From contig VBKL01000053.1 of assembly GCA_005879805.1 (NCBI GenBank), positions 1 through 64,000 of the forward strand: DNA of 64,000 bases, read 5' to 3'. The position numbers and the translations under genes were made by a program. The notes under the pieces were generated by a model. That model worked only from the letters and a program-made list of their open reading frames with translations. It did no database searches and was not told the DNA's origin. Shown here one piece after another: positions 8,786 to 17,627 of this stretch; the stretch's first letter is position 1, and the number at the start of each line of letters is the position of its first letter. The DNA is from Deltaproteobacteria bacterium (GTDB taxonomy: Bacteria; Myxococcota; Myxococcia; Myxococcales; 40CM-4-68-19).

Positions 8786-8821
8786 TGGCAGACTATTGCC
8801 GAAGCGTGGCAGTTCTGCCAG
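8786..8821. promoter_or_regulatory. Candidate operator for the FtrA-like regulator (TGGCAG repeats)
   Basis: TGGCAG occurs at 8786-8791 and again at 8807-8812, a 21-bp phase (two helical turns), as expected for tandem AraC-family half sites. The second copy is also half of a palindrome TGGCAG-TT-CTGCCA (8807-8820). It sits between the divergent regulator and rhodanese genes. Binding is inferred. Confidence 0.5.
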
Positions 8822-8870
8822 CGGCGCGGACGCCGGCGGATCGGCACAGTAGCGCGCAAAGGAGCTCGAA

Positions 8871-9278
8871 ATGCCGACCCTGCCTTCCCGCCATCCAGTC
8901 ACCGAGGTTCCTGCCCTGTCCTCCGCCCGGGCCCTCGAACACTTCAGCCGCTTGCTCGAGCTCGAGACGGACTGCTGGGACGTCCATGCCTCGCTCGAGT
9001 CGGGGGGTTTCGTGTTGCTCGACGTCCGCAGCCCCGATCTTTTCCGGCGCGGACATGTACAAGGCGCAGTCAACCTGCCGCACGCGCGCATCACCGAACG
9101 CGCACTCGAGCAGTACTCTCTCGAGACGCTGTTCGTCGTCTACTGCGGGGGCCCGCACTGCAACGGGGCCGACCGCGCGGCGATCCGGCTCGCTACCCTG
9201 GGCCGGCCGGTAAAGAAGATGATCGGCGGCATCACCGGCTGGATCGACGAGGGCTTCCCGTTCGCGGAAGAGGCCTGA
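8871..9278 (+). CDS. Rhodanese-like sulfurtransferase, single domain
   Basis: This 135-residue protein has one rhodanese domain (about residues 43-130): LLDVRSPDLFRRGHVQGAVNLPH followed by the active-site loop VVYCGGPHCNGADRAA, with Cys92 in the catalytic position and Cys97 as a second thiol. A strong ribosome binding site (AAAGGAG) lies about 6 bp before the ATG. It is divergent from the GATase1-AraC regulator and shares its operator region. Its likely role is transfer of sulfane sulfur or detoxification of a thiophilic compound; the acceptor is unknown. Confidence 0.9.
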   Translation: MPTLPSRHPVTEVPALSSARALEHFSRLLELETDCWDVHASLESGGFVLLDVRSPDLFRRGHVQGAVNLPHARITERALEQYSLETLFVVYCGGPHCNGADRAAIRLATLGRPVKKMIGGITGWIDEGFPFAEEA

Positions 9279-9510
9279 GCTATTGCGAGGCTCGTTGCCT
9301 GGGGCGGCTGCGTGGCTGGGAGTCACGCTCGTCGTCAATGGTGTGAAACTGCGTCGCGGCCGCGCCAAGGATCCGAGAACAGGGTAGCGGCGCGTCCGGA
9401 ATCGCACGAATCGCGTCGCGCCGCCGTTCAACGACAAACGCAGCGTCTAGCAAGGACACGCCGAGGGCCGCCGAGGCTGGCAGTGATTCGCCAGCGCAAC
9501 GGAGAGGTCC

Positions 9511-11950
9511 ATGGAAAAGCGATCCAGGCTCTTGGTGGCAGCCTTGCTGCTGTTGACCGCAGCGACCGTCCTTGCACAAACGACGACCGGCGCGCCAACC
9601 TTCGGACAGCCGACCATCAGCGGCATCCAGGGGGTCGGATTCGAGCAGGACATCCGCCTCGATCCCACGGACGCGACCCGTGTCTACACCAGCGTTCCCG
9701 GCTCCCTCTCCTCGGACACCAGCTGGATCTGGCGCTCGACCGACGGTGGCAAGACCTTCAAGTGGGTCACCGCCGCGGCGCCCAAGACAGGAAAGCCCAA
9801 CACGTGCGCCGGAGGCGGCGACACGGAACTGGCGGTCGATACCGGCGGCAACCTCTACTTCAACGATCTGACGCTCGTGAACTTCAGCACCGCACGCTCC
9901 GACGACCACGGCGCCACGTTCGTCTGCAGCAACGCGGGCGTGCCCGACGGCGCGGGCAAACAAGGTCACCCGGCCCATGAGCTGCGACGAAGGGATCATG
10001 GGGAACGACGAGGTCAGTCCAGTCGCGACGACCACCGGCAAGATCGACCCGGTCACCCACAACCCCACCACGCTGTCGGCGCCCGTCAAGCACGTCTACG
10101 TGGTCCACGACGACGCGACGTTTTCGAAGATCGCAATCGGTCGCTGCTTTCCAGTTGCGTTCGGGGTTCCCGTTCCCAACGTGAGCGATCCCAGCGGGCT
10201 AAACTGCGACGACCTTCCGATCGCCACGCTGGGCACGATTCCGGCCGGCGGTACTTTCCCGACGGCGAAGACCGGCGCGAACTTCCCCTCGCTGGCGATC
10301 GACAAGGCTGGCAACCTCTATACCGTCTGGGAGCAGGCCCCGACCGATCCCAACACCGGGAACATCACCGGCGACACCCTGCTCAAATACAGCTTCTCCA
10401 CCAATGAAGGCACCACCTGGTCGACCCCGGTCGCCATCCCCACGCCCGGACTTCACAACAACGTCTTTGCGTGGGCGGCGGCCGGCGACAGCGGGCGCGT
10501 CGACATCGCCTTCTACGGCACGCCGACTCCGGCCAACCCCAACGATCCCACTTGCGGCACCAACAACGGCGGCAAGGGCGGCCCCGACGCGACCACGAAC
10601 GGCATCTGGAGCCTGTACGTCGTCCAGACGCTGAACGGGCACGCGACATCGCCCTCGTTCACCGCGCCGATCCTGGCGGGTGAGCATTCCATCCACAAGG
10701 GCACCATCCAGACCGTGCTCGGAGGCCAGTGCGGCGACCGCACCCTGGGCGATTTCCTGCAGGTGCGCATCGGCAGCCGGGGCGAGGCGCAGATCTCCTA
10801 TGCCGATTCAAACAATGCCGACGCTGCGTTCGCTCCGCACGGAATGTACGTGCGGCAGAACGGCGGCGCGAGCGTCTTCGCCTCGAGCCCGCAGGTGCGA
10901 GGCGATGCGATCCTCCTCAACGCCGCGAGCGATCCTGCGGGCGACGGAAGGCGCGAGTCCGCCGGCGTCACCGGTCCGAACGACCCGAACCTCGACATCC
11001 TGCAATCGAGCTTCTCGCAGCCTGCCCTGGCGGCCTGCCACCCGGCGGGAACGCCTTGCTACCGGGTGAAGATGATCGTCAACAACCTGAGCTTGACCCC
11101 GCCGGCTCCGGACGCGGTCGCCGTCTGGCTGACGCAGTGGCTGGTCCCCGCCGACCCGGGCTGCACCTCCTCGGCGGACTCGTGCGCGAACGGCGGGAAG
11201 AATCCGTTCGTTTATTTCGAGTCCGGCGCCACGGCGAGCTGCTGGTCGGGCCAGAACGCCGCGCTGCTCCTCGGCGGCGGCGTCACGCTGACCTATCCGG
11301 GGACCAAGCAGATCACGGCTCCGGGCGCCTGCTCGTTCGTACCCGGCCCGTTCGGGACCATCACCATCGACGTGCCGATCGCCGACGTGAGCCTCGACGC
11401 GGGCGTCGCGGCGGCGAGCACCCGGCTCTTCAGCGTGACCGCGAGCACGATGACCCTGCCCGCACCCGCGGAAAGCGTCCCGCCGAATCCGGGCAACTTC
11501 AAGCTCTTCTCGGGCCCGATCGGAGGCGTCCTCTTCGACCTCATCGACGTCGTGCGCGCTTACGATTTCGTTCCCGGCGCGGGCGGCGGCACCGGTGGAG
11601 CGTGCCACGAAGCGGACGGCGAGGGGCACATGCCGGGAGCGAAATCCGGTCAGGCCAGCTTCCACTTCGACGAGGATCCCTGCGAAGACGGCGACGCGGA
11701 GGACGTGCACGCGAGGGATCCGGGCTCGAACATGGACTTCCATTCCACCCAGATCGTCTCGGTGGCGTTCGACGACGTCGCGCGGACCATCACCATCGTG
11801 GGTGTCGGGCTCAACAACGGCGTCCCCGTCACCTTCACCGCGGTCGGAATCGACAACGGCCAGACCGCGCTCGACCTGTTCAGCCTGACGCTCAGCGACG
11901 GCTATAGCAACACCGGGAATCTGCTGGACGGACGGGTCGCGCTGTTCTGA
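9511..11950 (+). pseudogene. Secreted BNR/sialidase-like repeat protein, interrupted
   Basis: The first frame (from ATG 9511) starts with a signal peptide (LLVAALLLLTAATVLAQ) and has a BNR-type motif SWIWRSTDGGKTF. It reads sensibly to VCSNAGVPDGA near 9955. The sensible sequence then continues in the +1 frame from about 9959 (NKVTRPMSCDEGIMGNDEVSP) to a stop at 11950, with another BNR-like motif STNEGTTWSTP and a long extracellular C-terminus rich in Cys, Asp and Gly. Removing one A from the AAA at 9958-9960 would restore the frame. However, proteins of this style usually have a conserved VDRQWYA block right after the VPD turn, which is absent, so a larger lost block is more likely. It was exported. 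Function unknown. Confidence 0.7.
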
Positions 11951-11959
11951 GCCGCGACT

Positions 11960-12185
11960 TTGCGGATCATCACTTACAACTTCCTCGCCGGCGGAAGCGC
12001 GGCGCCCTCGCACACCGCTGGCGCAGACGCTGCGCTGGACCGGCAATCGCAGAACGCCGTATCACTGCGACGGGATCTTCGCGCCGCGCACGTGGCGTGC
12101 CAGGTTGCTGCGCTGCGAGGTCGTTGCCGGAGCGAATTGGAGCCGGCTGAGCGATCACAACCCCGTGCTGGCAGTCTTTGCGTGA
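11960..12185 (+). pseudogene. Remnant of an endonuclease/exonuclease/phosphatase (EEP) family gene
   Basis: A TTG-initiated stretch LRIITYNFLAGGS (strand 1 of the EEP fold, with the metal-binding Asn) is followed within about 70 bp, in another frame, by RTPYHCDGIFAPRTW and then LSDHNPVLAVFA-stop. That is the typical EEP C-terminus, whose SDH contains catalytic Asp and His. The family is about 230-260 residues long; only about 75 codons remain, so the catalytic middle is missing. It cannot make an active enzyme as read here. Confidence 0.7.
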
Positions 12186-12186
12186 G

Positions 12187-12603
12187 CTATGGCTTCGCGA
12201 CGTCCCAGACGTCCTTCACTCCATCGCCCTTCGTGTCGCCTTTCTTCTTGTCACCCTCGAAGTAGTAGAGCGGGAGCCCCTTGTACGTCGTCTGCTTCTT
12301 GCCGTCGTCGCGCGTGATGGTGGCGAAGTCCGCCTTCTTCACCTTGCCCGACGCGCTCACTTTCTCGGCATGGAACAGCGGCCACTTGGTCACGCAGTCG
12401 CCGGCGCAGGCACTCTTGCCAGGGGTGTCCTTCTTGAACGTGTACAGCGTCATGCCCTTCGAGTCGGTGAGATAGCTTCCGAGCTTGTCGCTCTTCGCGA
12501 CCTTCACCGCGCCGCTGGCCGCGCTCGCCGTACCCGCGGAACCGAGCAAGCCCAGGAAGGCGATCGCGAGTGCCATTGCCGTCGAACGGATCTTCCCACT
12601 CAT
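12187..12603 (-). CDS. Secreted protein with COG4315/lipoprotein_15-type repeats
   Basis: The protein is 138 residues. A signal peptide (residues about 1-30, ending SAGTASAA) is followed by two copies of the YLTDSKGMTLYTFKKD / TYKGLPLYYFEGDKKKGD type repeat, typical of the predicted secreted repeat family PF03640. A C-x3-C pair in SACAGDC can form a disulfide. The start is fixed by AAGGAG seven bases before ATG 12601-12603; an earlier ATG in between hits a stop at once. It is exported to the envelope. Biochemical role unknown for the family. Confidence 0.85.
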   Translation of the reverse strand: MSGKIRSTAMALAIAFLGLLGSAGTASAASGAVKVAKSDKLGSYLTDSKGMTLYTFKKDTPGKSACAGDCVTKWPLFHAEKVSASGKVKKADFATITRDDGKKQTTYKGLPLYYFEGDKKKGDTKGDGVKDVWDVAKP

Positions 12604-12728
12604 CGCATCGCTCCTTGAATGATGGTGAGCTGCAACAACCAATCTACCTCTTGTTCGACAGGCAGAGGAGCGGAGTGCGATCGCCGATCCGGCCCCGTGC
12701 GGTGACGGCGCTCACCTCGGGCGGGCGG

Positions 12729-13703
12729 TCAACGTCGAGCCTCGCTGGTCGCCGTTTCCAAGGCGCTGAGGAAGTGAGGATGGCGCCAGTCGCGGCGGAC
12801 AGCCCCCGGGGATGCGCCAATGAACCGCTTGAAGGCGCGGCTGAAGGCAGCCTCTGAGCGGTAGCCGAGGCGACCGGCCAGCTCGCCGACCGCGGCGCCG
12901 TCCTCCTTGAGCCAATCGAGCGCGACATGCATCCGCCACCTCGCGACGTAATGCATGGCGGGCTCTCCGACCAGCTCGGTGAACCGGGCCGCGAACGCCG
13001 AGCGCGACATCGCGACGGACCCGGCCAGAGAAGACAGCGTCCAATCGCGCTCCGGATGATGATGGACGAGCGCGATGGCGCGGCCGATCTGCGGGTCCTG
13101 CAGCGCCCCGAGCCAACCCGTCCGCGCGGCTTCATCGGTCGCGATCCACGAGCGAATGGCCTGGATCACGAGGATGTCGGCCAGCCGGGTGATCACCGTC
13201 TCTCCGCCGGGCCGCAGCTCTCTGGCCTCCGCGGCCATTAAGCGCAGCGTGCCGTCGAGCCAATCCATCTCGCCGCGACCCGCGGCCTTGACGTGGATGA
13301 CCTTGGGTAGCGCGCGGATCAGCCGGTGGGCCGCCGGATGGTCGAAGCGGACCGAGCCGCAGACGAGATGGGCGGACTCGCCGCCCCCGCCGTGGCGGAG
13401 GATCTTGTAGCGATCGCTGACGCGCCCGTGCGGGAGATCGTCGATGCGCGGCGCCCGCGTTCCGGGCTTGCTCACGAGGCGATGCCCCTCCCCGTGCGGC
13501 ACCAGCACCAGGTCGCCGGGCTCGAGCTGGCGCCGCCGCGATCCCGGTACCTCGAGCCAGCACCTGCCGGAAGTCAGCACGTGGAAGGTGAGGCCTCCCT
13601 TGACCTCGGGAAGCTGAAGCCCCCAGGGCGCCGTCAGCTCCGACGTGCAGTACGAGGTGCCCGACATGCGCAGGAAGTGCAGCGCTTCACCGAGCGGGTC
13701 CAT
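12729..13703 (-). CDS. AraC family transcriptional regulator with N-terminal cupin
   Basis: The protein is 324 residues. An N-terminal cupin-like sensor (GLTFHVLTSGRCWLEV, LEPGDLVLVPHGEGHRL) occupies about residues 35-100 and a C-terminal double HTH about residues 220-305 (LSSLAGSVAMSRSAFAARF; VGELAGRLGYRSEAAFSRAFKR). It is divergent from the SDR-NmrA gene set, which it probably regulates. The AraC_binding_2/cupin_6 type often governs small redox or detoxification loci. The effector is unknown. Confidence 0.9.
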   Translation of the reverse strand: MDPLGEALHFLRMSGTSYCTSELTAPWGLQLPEVKGGLTFHVLTSGRCWLEVPGSRRRQLEPGDLVLVPHGEGHRLVSKPGTRAPRIDDLPHGRVSDRYKILRHGGGGESAHLVCGSVRFDHPAAHRLIRALPKVIHVKAAGRGEMDWLDGTLRLMAAEARELRPGGETVITRLADILVIQAIRSWIATDEAARTGWLGALQDPQIGRAIALVHHHPERDWTLSSLAGSVAMSRSAFAARFTELVGEPAMHYVARWRMHVALDWLKEDGAAVGELAGRLGYRSEAAFSRAFKRFIGASPGAVRRDWRHPHFLSALETATSEARR

Positions 13704-13815
13704 GCCCCTGGTCTAGCGGGCGGGAGCGCGATCGTCCATCAAACCGGGACGGACGAGCATGAACGAGCGACGAATGAGCATGGAGCGTCTTACATTGGTC
13801 GTCGATATTGGACGC

Positions 13816-14547
13816 ATGCAAACCCTGCGGGGGCAGCGCGTTGTCGTCATCGGGGGAACGAGCGGAATGGGCCGTGGCGCCGCGCGCGCGGCGGCGGAGG
13901 CTTCTGCCGAAGTGGTGGTGGCCGGGCGACGGCCGCCTGGCGCGCGTGCCCCGGAGGCCTGGAAGGACCAGGTCACCGAGGTAGTGGTCGACGTCACCGA
14001 TGAGCGAGCGGTCCGGGATCTGTTCCAAGGTATCGGCAAGCTGGATCACTTGCTGGTGACGGCCACCCCGCCGGCGAGTCCCCGGCCATTCCTCGAGCAG
14101 GACGAGGCCACGGCGCGCTCCTTCCTCGATGGCAAGCTGTTCGGCAGCTTGGCCTGCGCGCGCCACGCCGCCCCGAGAATGCGGTCCGGTGGATCGATCA
14201 CCTTCCTGACCGGCTGTGCCGCGATCCGCCCGCGCCCCGGACTCTCGATGGTCACCGCGACCTTCGCGGCGCTCGAGGCCATCTCCCAGGCTCTGGCCCT
14301 GGAACTCGGGCCCTTGCGGGTCAACACCATCCGGCCGGGATTGGTCGACAGCGAGATGTGGAGCTTCCTCGACGACCGCGCGCGCGAGCAGCTCCGCGCG
14401 AAGGTCCGGGCGGCATTCCCGGCCCGGCGCATCGGCAGCGTCGAGGACATCGGGCACGCCGCGGTCTTCCTCATGACGAACCCCTACGTCACCGGAACCG
14501 TGCTCGAGGTCAGCGGCGGCGAGCCCCTGGTGTCTCTCGATCTGTAA
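13816..14547 (+). CDS. SDR family oxidoreductase
   Basis: The protein is 243 residues from the ATG at 13816. The cofactor motif GGTSGMGRG is near the N-terminus and a LEVSGGEPL tail is present. The usual catalytic YxxxK is replaced: the segment after ITFLTGCAA reads RPRPGLSMVTATFAALEAI, so the classical Tyr and Lys are not evident and the enzyme may belong to an atypical SDR group. An in-frame ATG at 13759 would add 19 residues (MNERRMSMERL...) with no similarity to SDR N-termini, so I prefer the shorter form. It is followed 12 bp later by the reductase remnant and then the NmrA gene, one plus-strand operon. Confidence 0.85.
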   Translation: MQTLRGQRVVVIGGTSGMGRGAARAAAEASAEVVVAGRRPPGARAPEAWKDQVTEVVVDVTDERAVRDLFQGIGKLDHLLVTATPPASPRPFLEQDEATARSFLDGKLFGSLACARHAAPRMRSGGSITFLTGCAAIRPRPGLSMVTATFAALEAISQALALELGPLRVNTIRPGLVDSEMWSFLDDRAREQLRAKVRAAFPARRIGSVEDIGHAAVFLMTNPYVTGTVLEVSGGEPLVSLDL

Positions 14548-14559
14548 GGAGCGACGGCA

Positions 14560-14858
14560 ATGAAGATCGGCATCATCGGTACGGGAAGGATGGGGCAAGC
14601 CCTGGGCGTCCGCTGGGCACGCGCCGGGCATCGGGTGCTCTTCGGGTCGCCGCTTCGGTCTTCGTCTGCTCCGACGACGCGGCAGCCAAGGCAGTCGTCA
14701 TGGACCTGGCCAAGGATCTCGGGTTCACCGGCGTGGACGCTGGCGGACTGGCGCAGGCGGGGATGATCGAGACTGTCGCCGACGCGGTGCGCTTCCAGAT
14801 CCTCGCCTTGGGCCGCACGCCGACGATCGCGCTTTCGCTACAGGAGCTCGAGCCATGA
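14560..14858 (+). pseudogene. Remnant of an NADPH-dependent F420 reductase-like gene
   Basis: ATG 14560 begins MKIGIIGTGRMGQALGVRWA followed by GHRVLFGS, the NADP-binding N-terminus of the F420:NADP oxidoreductase/NAD-binding F420 family. After about 14645 the frame is lost. In another frame ASVFVCSDDAAAKAVV, DLGFTGVDAGGL and a C-terminus ending LQELEP-stop follow. Only about 95 of the usual 200-220 residues remain, so the middle is missing. The stop overlaps the next ATG (14855), keeping the operon arrangement. Confidence 0.75.
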
Positions 14859-15703
14859 TCCTCGTCACCGGCGCCACCGGAAACGTGGGAAGGGAGCTGG
14901 TGCGGGAGCTGCTCCGTGCGGGTCGGCCGGTGCGCGCCCTGGTCCGCGGGAAGGAAGGGTCGGTGCCCGCCGGCGTGGAGATTGCCGTGGGCGATCTCGA
15001 TCGGCCGGAATCGCTGGGCGCCGCGCTCCGTGGCGTGCGCGGCGTGTTCCTGCTGGGTGGCCGTGCGGACATGCCCGGCCTGCTGGAGGAGATCCGGCGG
15101 GCGGGAGTGGAGCATGTGGTCCTCCTCACCTCCCGGTCAGTCGTGGGCGGGAACCCGACCAACGCCATCGTCGCGATGTGGACGGCATCCGAGGCCGCGG
15201 TCCGGTCGTCCGGGATGCCCTGGACCATCCTCCGGCCAAGCGGCTACATGTCGAATGCGTTGCGCTGGCTGGCCCAGCTCCGGGCGGGCGATCTGATCCG
15301 GGCGCCGTTCGCCGACGTGCCCATCGCGCTCATCGATCCTCAGGACATCGCGGCGGTGGCGGCGGTGGTCATCGGCTCCGATCAGCACCATGGGTCGAGT
15401 TGCGAGCTCAGCGGCCCGGAGGCGCTGGTTCCGGCCGAGCAGGTCCGCGTGCTGGGAACAGCGCTGGGCAGGGACCTCCGCTTCGAGGGGCAGACGGAAG
15501 CTGAGGCGAGGGAGGAGCTGAGCAAGATCTTCCCGCCGAGCCTCGTGGAAGCGCAGCTCCGCTTTTTCGCCAAGGGCGAATTCGACGACTCGCGGATCGC
15601 GGCGACCGTCTCGGAGATCACAGGGCGCCCAGCGGGGACGTTCGCGCAATGGGCGAGGCGGCATGCGAATCGGTTCGCTGAGGGGAGGGAAGGGAGCTCC
15701 TAG
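14855..15703 (+). CDS. NmrA-like / NAD(P)H-binding atypical SDR
   Basis: The protein is 282 residues. The N-terminal Rossmann motif GATGNVGRELV (GxxGxxG) is typical of NmrA/azoreductase-type atypical SDRs, with MPWTILRPSGYMSN later in place of a classical YxxxK. It overlaps the preceding reductase remnant by 4 bp. Likely a cytosolic redox sensor or reductase using NAD(P)H; the substrate is unknown. Part of the AraC-controlled accessory cluster. Confidence 0.88.
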   Translation: MILVTGATGNVGRELVRELLRAGRPVRALVRGKEGSVPAGVEIAVGDLDRPESLGAALRGVRGVFLLGGRADMPGLLEEIRRAGVEHVVLLTSRSVVGGNPTNAIVAMWTASEAAVRSSGMPWTILRPSGYMSNALRWLAQLRAGDLIRAPFADVPIALIDPQDIAAVAAVVIGSDQHHGSSCELSGPEALVPAEQVRVLGTALGRDLRFEGQTEAEAREELSKIFPPSLVEAQLRFFAKGEFDDSRIAATVSEITGRPAGTFAQWARRHANRFAEGREGSS

Positions 15704-15868
15704 CTCGAGGCGAGCTTTCTCCGGCCGGCCTCACCAGGGCGCATCGTGGGGCGAGGCCGTGTCGTCCACCGGCAGGGAGAGATTGCCTTCCTCGAGGCGG
15801 CCCTGGTGGGGCCCGGAGGCGAGACTGTCGCAACCGGCACCGCCACTGCGCGCGTCGTCGGGCTGAAA
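15704..15868 (+). pseudogene. C-terminal fragment of a PaaI-type hotdog thioesterase
   Basis: In one frame the DNA reads ASFLRPASPGRIVGRG then VVHRQGEIAFLEAALVG and ETVATGTATARVVG, which matches the second half of acyl-CoA thioesterases of the PaaI/hotdog fold. No start codon or N-terminal half is present; it abuts the stop of the NmrA gene directly. Non-functional as seen. Confidence 0.6.
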
Positions 15869-16010
15869 TTGGCGGCCAGGCGGTACACTGGGCGCAGTGC
15901 CTCGACTCCTGGTCTGCGACGTGAACGACCTCTCGCGCGCCAGACCGTTCCATGCGTCTTGCTCCGAGCGAGGCGTGGGTTCTGGCGAAACCGCGCAATG
16001 ACGACGACTC

Positions 16011-16328
16011 TCAATGGAGCAACGGTCGCGTGGGGATGCGGTCGCTCGTCAGGGCTCGCTCGAGCTGAAGGACGGTTTCCGTCGTGTATCGCCCGCCCGG
16101 CGAGTCGATGGTCCAGTCGGTGAGCAAGCGCAGATCGAACGTGCCGCGCTGACCCTCGCGCAAGCTGGTGGCGATGTACGGCTGGTTGATGAGGGTGGCG
16201 TCTACGGTTTTGGCGGTGGCCTCCTGGACGTCGAACCAGAGGTGCTCCGCTCCGCCGGCGCCCTCGCTGGGAATTCCAAGCTTGACGTGGAAGTCCCACA
16301 CGCACCGAAGCCGGAATTTCTGCCCCAC
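16011..16328 (-). CDS. Small DUF2314-like protein, possibly truncated
   Basis: From a GTG at 16326-16328 the frame gives 105 residues starting VGQKFRLRCVWDF, with AEHLWFDVQEA, ATLINQPYIATSL and LLTDWTI. The EHxW...LxNxP...W order resembles DUF2314. The frame is open further upstream into the tRNA gene without sensible sequence, so the true N-terminus may have been lost. It is next to tRNA-Val and the decayed genes. Function unknown. Confidence 0.5.
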   Translation of the reverse strand: MGQKFRLRCVWDFHVKLGIPSEGAGGAEHLWFDVQEATAKTVDATLINQPYIATSLREGQRGTFDLRLLTDWTIDSPGGRYTTETVLQLERALTSDRIPTRPLLH

Positions 16329-16408
16329 CTGAGCCCCAATCCGCGGCGGAAGCGACCGCAGCCGGTCCCAGCGAGGCCCCCAACCACGCGGAACATTTGA
16401 GGGGGAAT

Positions 16409-16483
16409 TGGTGCGCCCTGCTGGGATCGAACCAGCGACCCCCACCGTGTCAAGGTGGTGCTCTACCGCTGAGCTAAGGACGC
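16409..16483 (-). tRNA. tRNA-Val (anticodon GAC)
   Basis: Read on the minus strand, the acceptor arm GCGTCCT pairs with AGGGCGC (one G-T), followed by discriminator A and encoded CCA at 16409-16411. The D-arm AGCTCAGCGGTAGAGC, anticodon stem CCACC/GGTGG with loop TTGACAC (GAC, valine) and T-arm GGTTCGATCCC are all present. All four arms fold. Confidence 0.96.
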
Positions 16484-16521
16484 AAACCGGTGCGGCGATT
16501 TAGCAGGCGGCCCGGAACCGG

Positions 16522-17079
16522 TCAAGGATTGGCGACCCTCGGCGCTCGCATCAGGCGGATGAACATCCATAGGTACTGGGCCCAGCTCACCAGGACGAAT
16601 TCCGCGGCGATCAGGGACATCGCCACCACGAAGGGGGCGAGGGCGGCGCGCGCCGTCTCGCTCGCTCCCTCGACGAGGGCGAGAATGATGGCGACGCCCA
16701 CGCCGGCCGTCGCATACTTGCCGAATCGAGTGGGCCGGACGACGTAGGGATGGCCGCCGCGCTCGAGCAGCCAGATGGCGACCACGATGCAAGTTTCGCG
16801 GAAGAGCGTGAGCCAGAGCAGCCAGAAGGGAAGCCGCCCGGTCCCGCAGAGTACCGAGAGCGAAGAGAGCGCCATCAGCTTGTCGGCGATGGGGTCGAGC
16901 AGAGCGCCGAGCTGGGAGAACTGCTTCAGCGCTCGCGCCATGACCCCGTCCAGCCAGTCGGTGACCAGGGCGCCGATGAAGACTGCCAGGGCGGCGCGGT
17001 GGAAGCCCTGCAAGAAGAGGTAGACGAAAACGGGGACGGCGAGCAGGCGCAGGCCGGTGAGGAGGTTCGGTACGTTCAT
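16522..17079 (-). CDS. pgsA: CDP-alcohol phosphatidyltransferase (phosphatidylglycerophosphate synthase-like)
   Basis: This 185-residue inner-membrane enzyme has 5-6 hydrophobic segments. The family signature D-x2-DG-x2-AR-x8-G-x3-D-x3-D is intact: DWLDGVMARALKQF then GALLDPIADK. It transfers a phosphatidyl group from CDP-diacylglycerol to glycerol-3-phosphate (PgsA) or a related alcohol. The N-terminus MNVPNLLTGLRL is typical of PgsA. Start ATG 17077-17079 overlaps the stop of the upstream secreted-protein gene by 4 bp. A different alcohol acceptor cannot be excluded. Confidence 0.85.
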   Translation of the reverse strand: MNVPNLLTGLRLLAVPVFVYLFLQGFHRAALAVFIGALVTDWLDGVMARALKQFSQLGALLDPIADKLMALSSLSVLCGTGRLPFWLLWLTLFRETCIVVAIWLLERGGHPYVVRPTRFGKYATAGVGVAIILALVEGASETARAALAPFVVAMSLIAAEFVLVSWAQYLWMFIRLMRAPRVANP

Positions 17080-17627
17080 CGCGGTCTTCCGCCGCCATCG
17101 CCCTGCCCCGCGTCGGGCACGAGATCCCGCGCACCTCCGTCGGGAGTGAGGTCCTCCGTTCCCGCGTCCGGAACGGGTTTCTCCATGCCTGCATCCGGAG
17201 CGAGGTCCGGCGGACGGAGATGCTCGGCGATCCGCGGCGGCAAGATCTTGAAAGGAACCTCGATGTCGAGCCACACGCCGCCGTCGGTGAAATACCGCGT
17301 CTTCGCCGCCCGCACCGCGCGCAACTTGCCCTCGATGCGCGTCCGCAACGCCGTGTCGTCCCGGAGCAGGATCTCGATTCGCGACCCATCGTCGAGCGTG
17401 GCGCTCTCGAGGATCCGCAGCGCGTTCCGCTGCGCCGCCGCAAGTGCCGCCCGCTCGGCAGCGGCTCGCCCGACCGCGATGGAGGGAGCGTTGAGATCGG
17501 GAGCGCCCTTTCCCATCGCTTTGATGATGCTGCGCTGCCAGTCGATGCCGTCGTTCTGTTGCGCTTGCACGGCCGGAGCCGAACAGAGCGCGGCGCAGAG
17601 GGCGAGGCGCGGCGCGATCCCGCTCAC
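17076..17627 (-). CDS. Secreted LPP20-like protein with PDAG-repeat tail
   Basis: The protein is 183 residues from a GTG overlapping the upstream stop (GTGA). An N-terminal signal peptide runs to about VQAQ. A central domain (AAAERAALAAAQRNALRIL, DGSRIEILLRD, VWLDIEVPFKIL) resembles the LPP20/FlgT-N-type periplasmic fold. The C-terminus has degenerate PDAG/PDGG repeats, a probable flexible tail. Its position between a GspE-N-type gene and pgsA suggests an envelope role. Function unknown. Confidence 0.7.
   Translation of the reverse strand: MSGIAPRLALCAALCSAPAVQAQQNDGIDWQRSIIKAMGKGAPDLNAPSIAVGRAAAERAALAAAQRNALRILESATLDDGSRIEILLRDDTALRTRIEGKLRAVRAAKTRYFTDGGVWLDIEVPFKILPPRIAEHLRPPDLAPDAGMEKPVPDAGTEDLTPDGGARDLVPDAGQGDGGGRPR

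Noticed and set aside
9955-9962. Simple one-base insertion (AAA run) as the only defect in the BNR-like gene
   Set aside because: It would restore frame but leaves out a block (VDRQWYA-type) expected in this kind of protein, and the same loss pattern occurs in eight other genes, so a larger missing segment is favoured.
13759-13815. Upstream ATG as the SDR start
   Set aside because: The added 19 residues do not resemble an SDR N-terminus and the cofactor motif is at the usual distance from the ATG at 13816.
15892-16003. Short plus-strand frame starting VPRLLVCDVNDLSRARP and ending in TGA
   Set aside because: No homology recognised, no ribosome site, lies between remnants; not reported as a gene.
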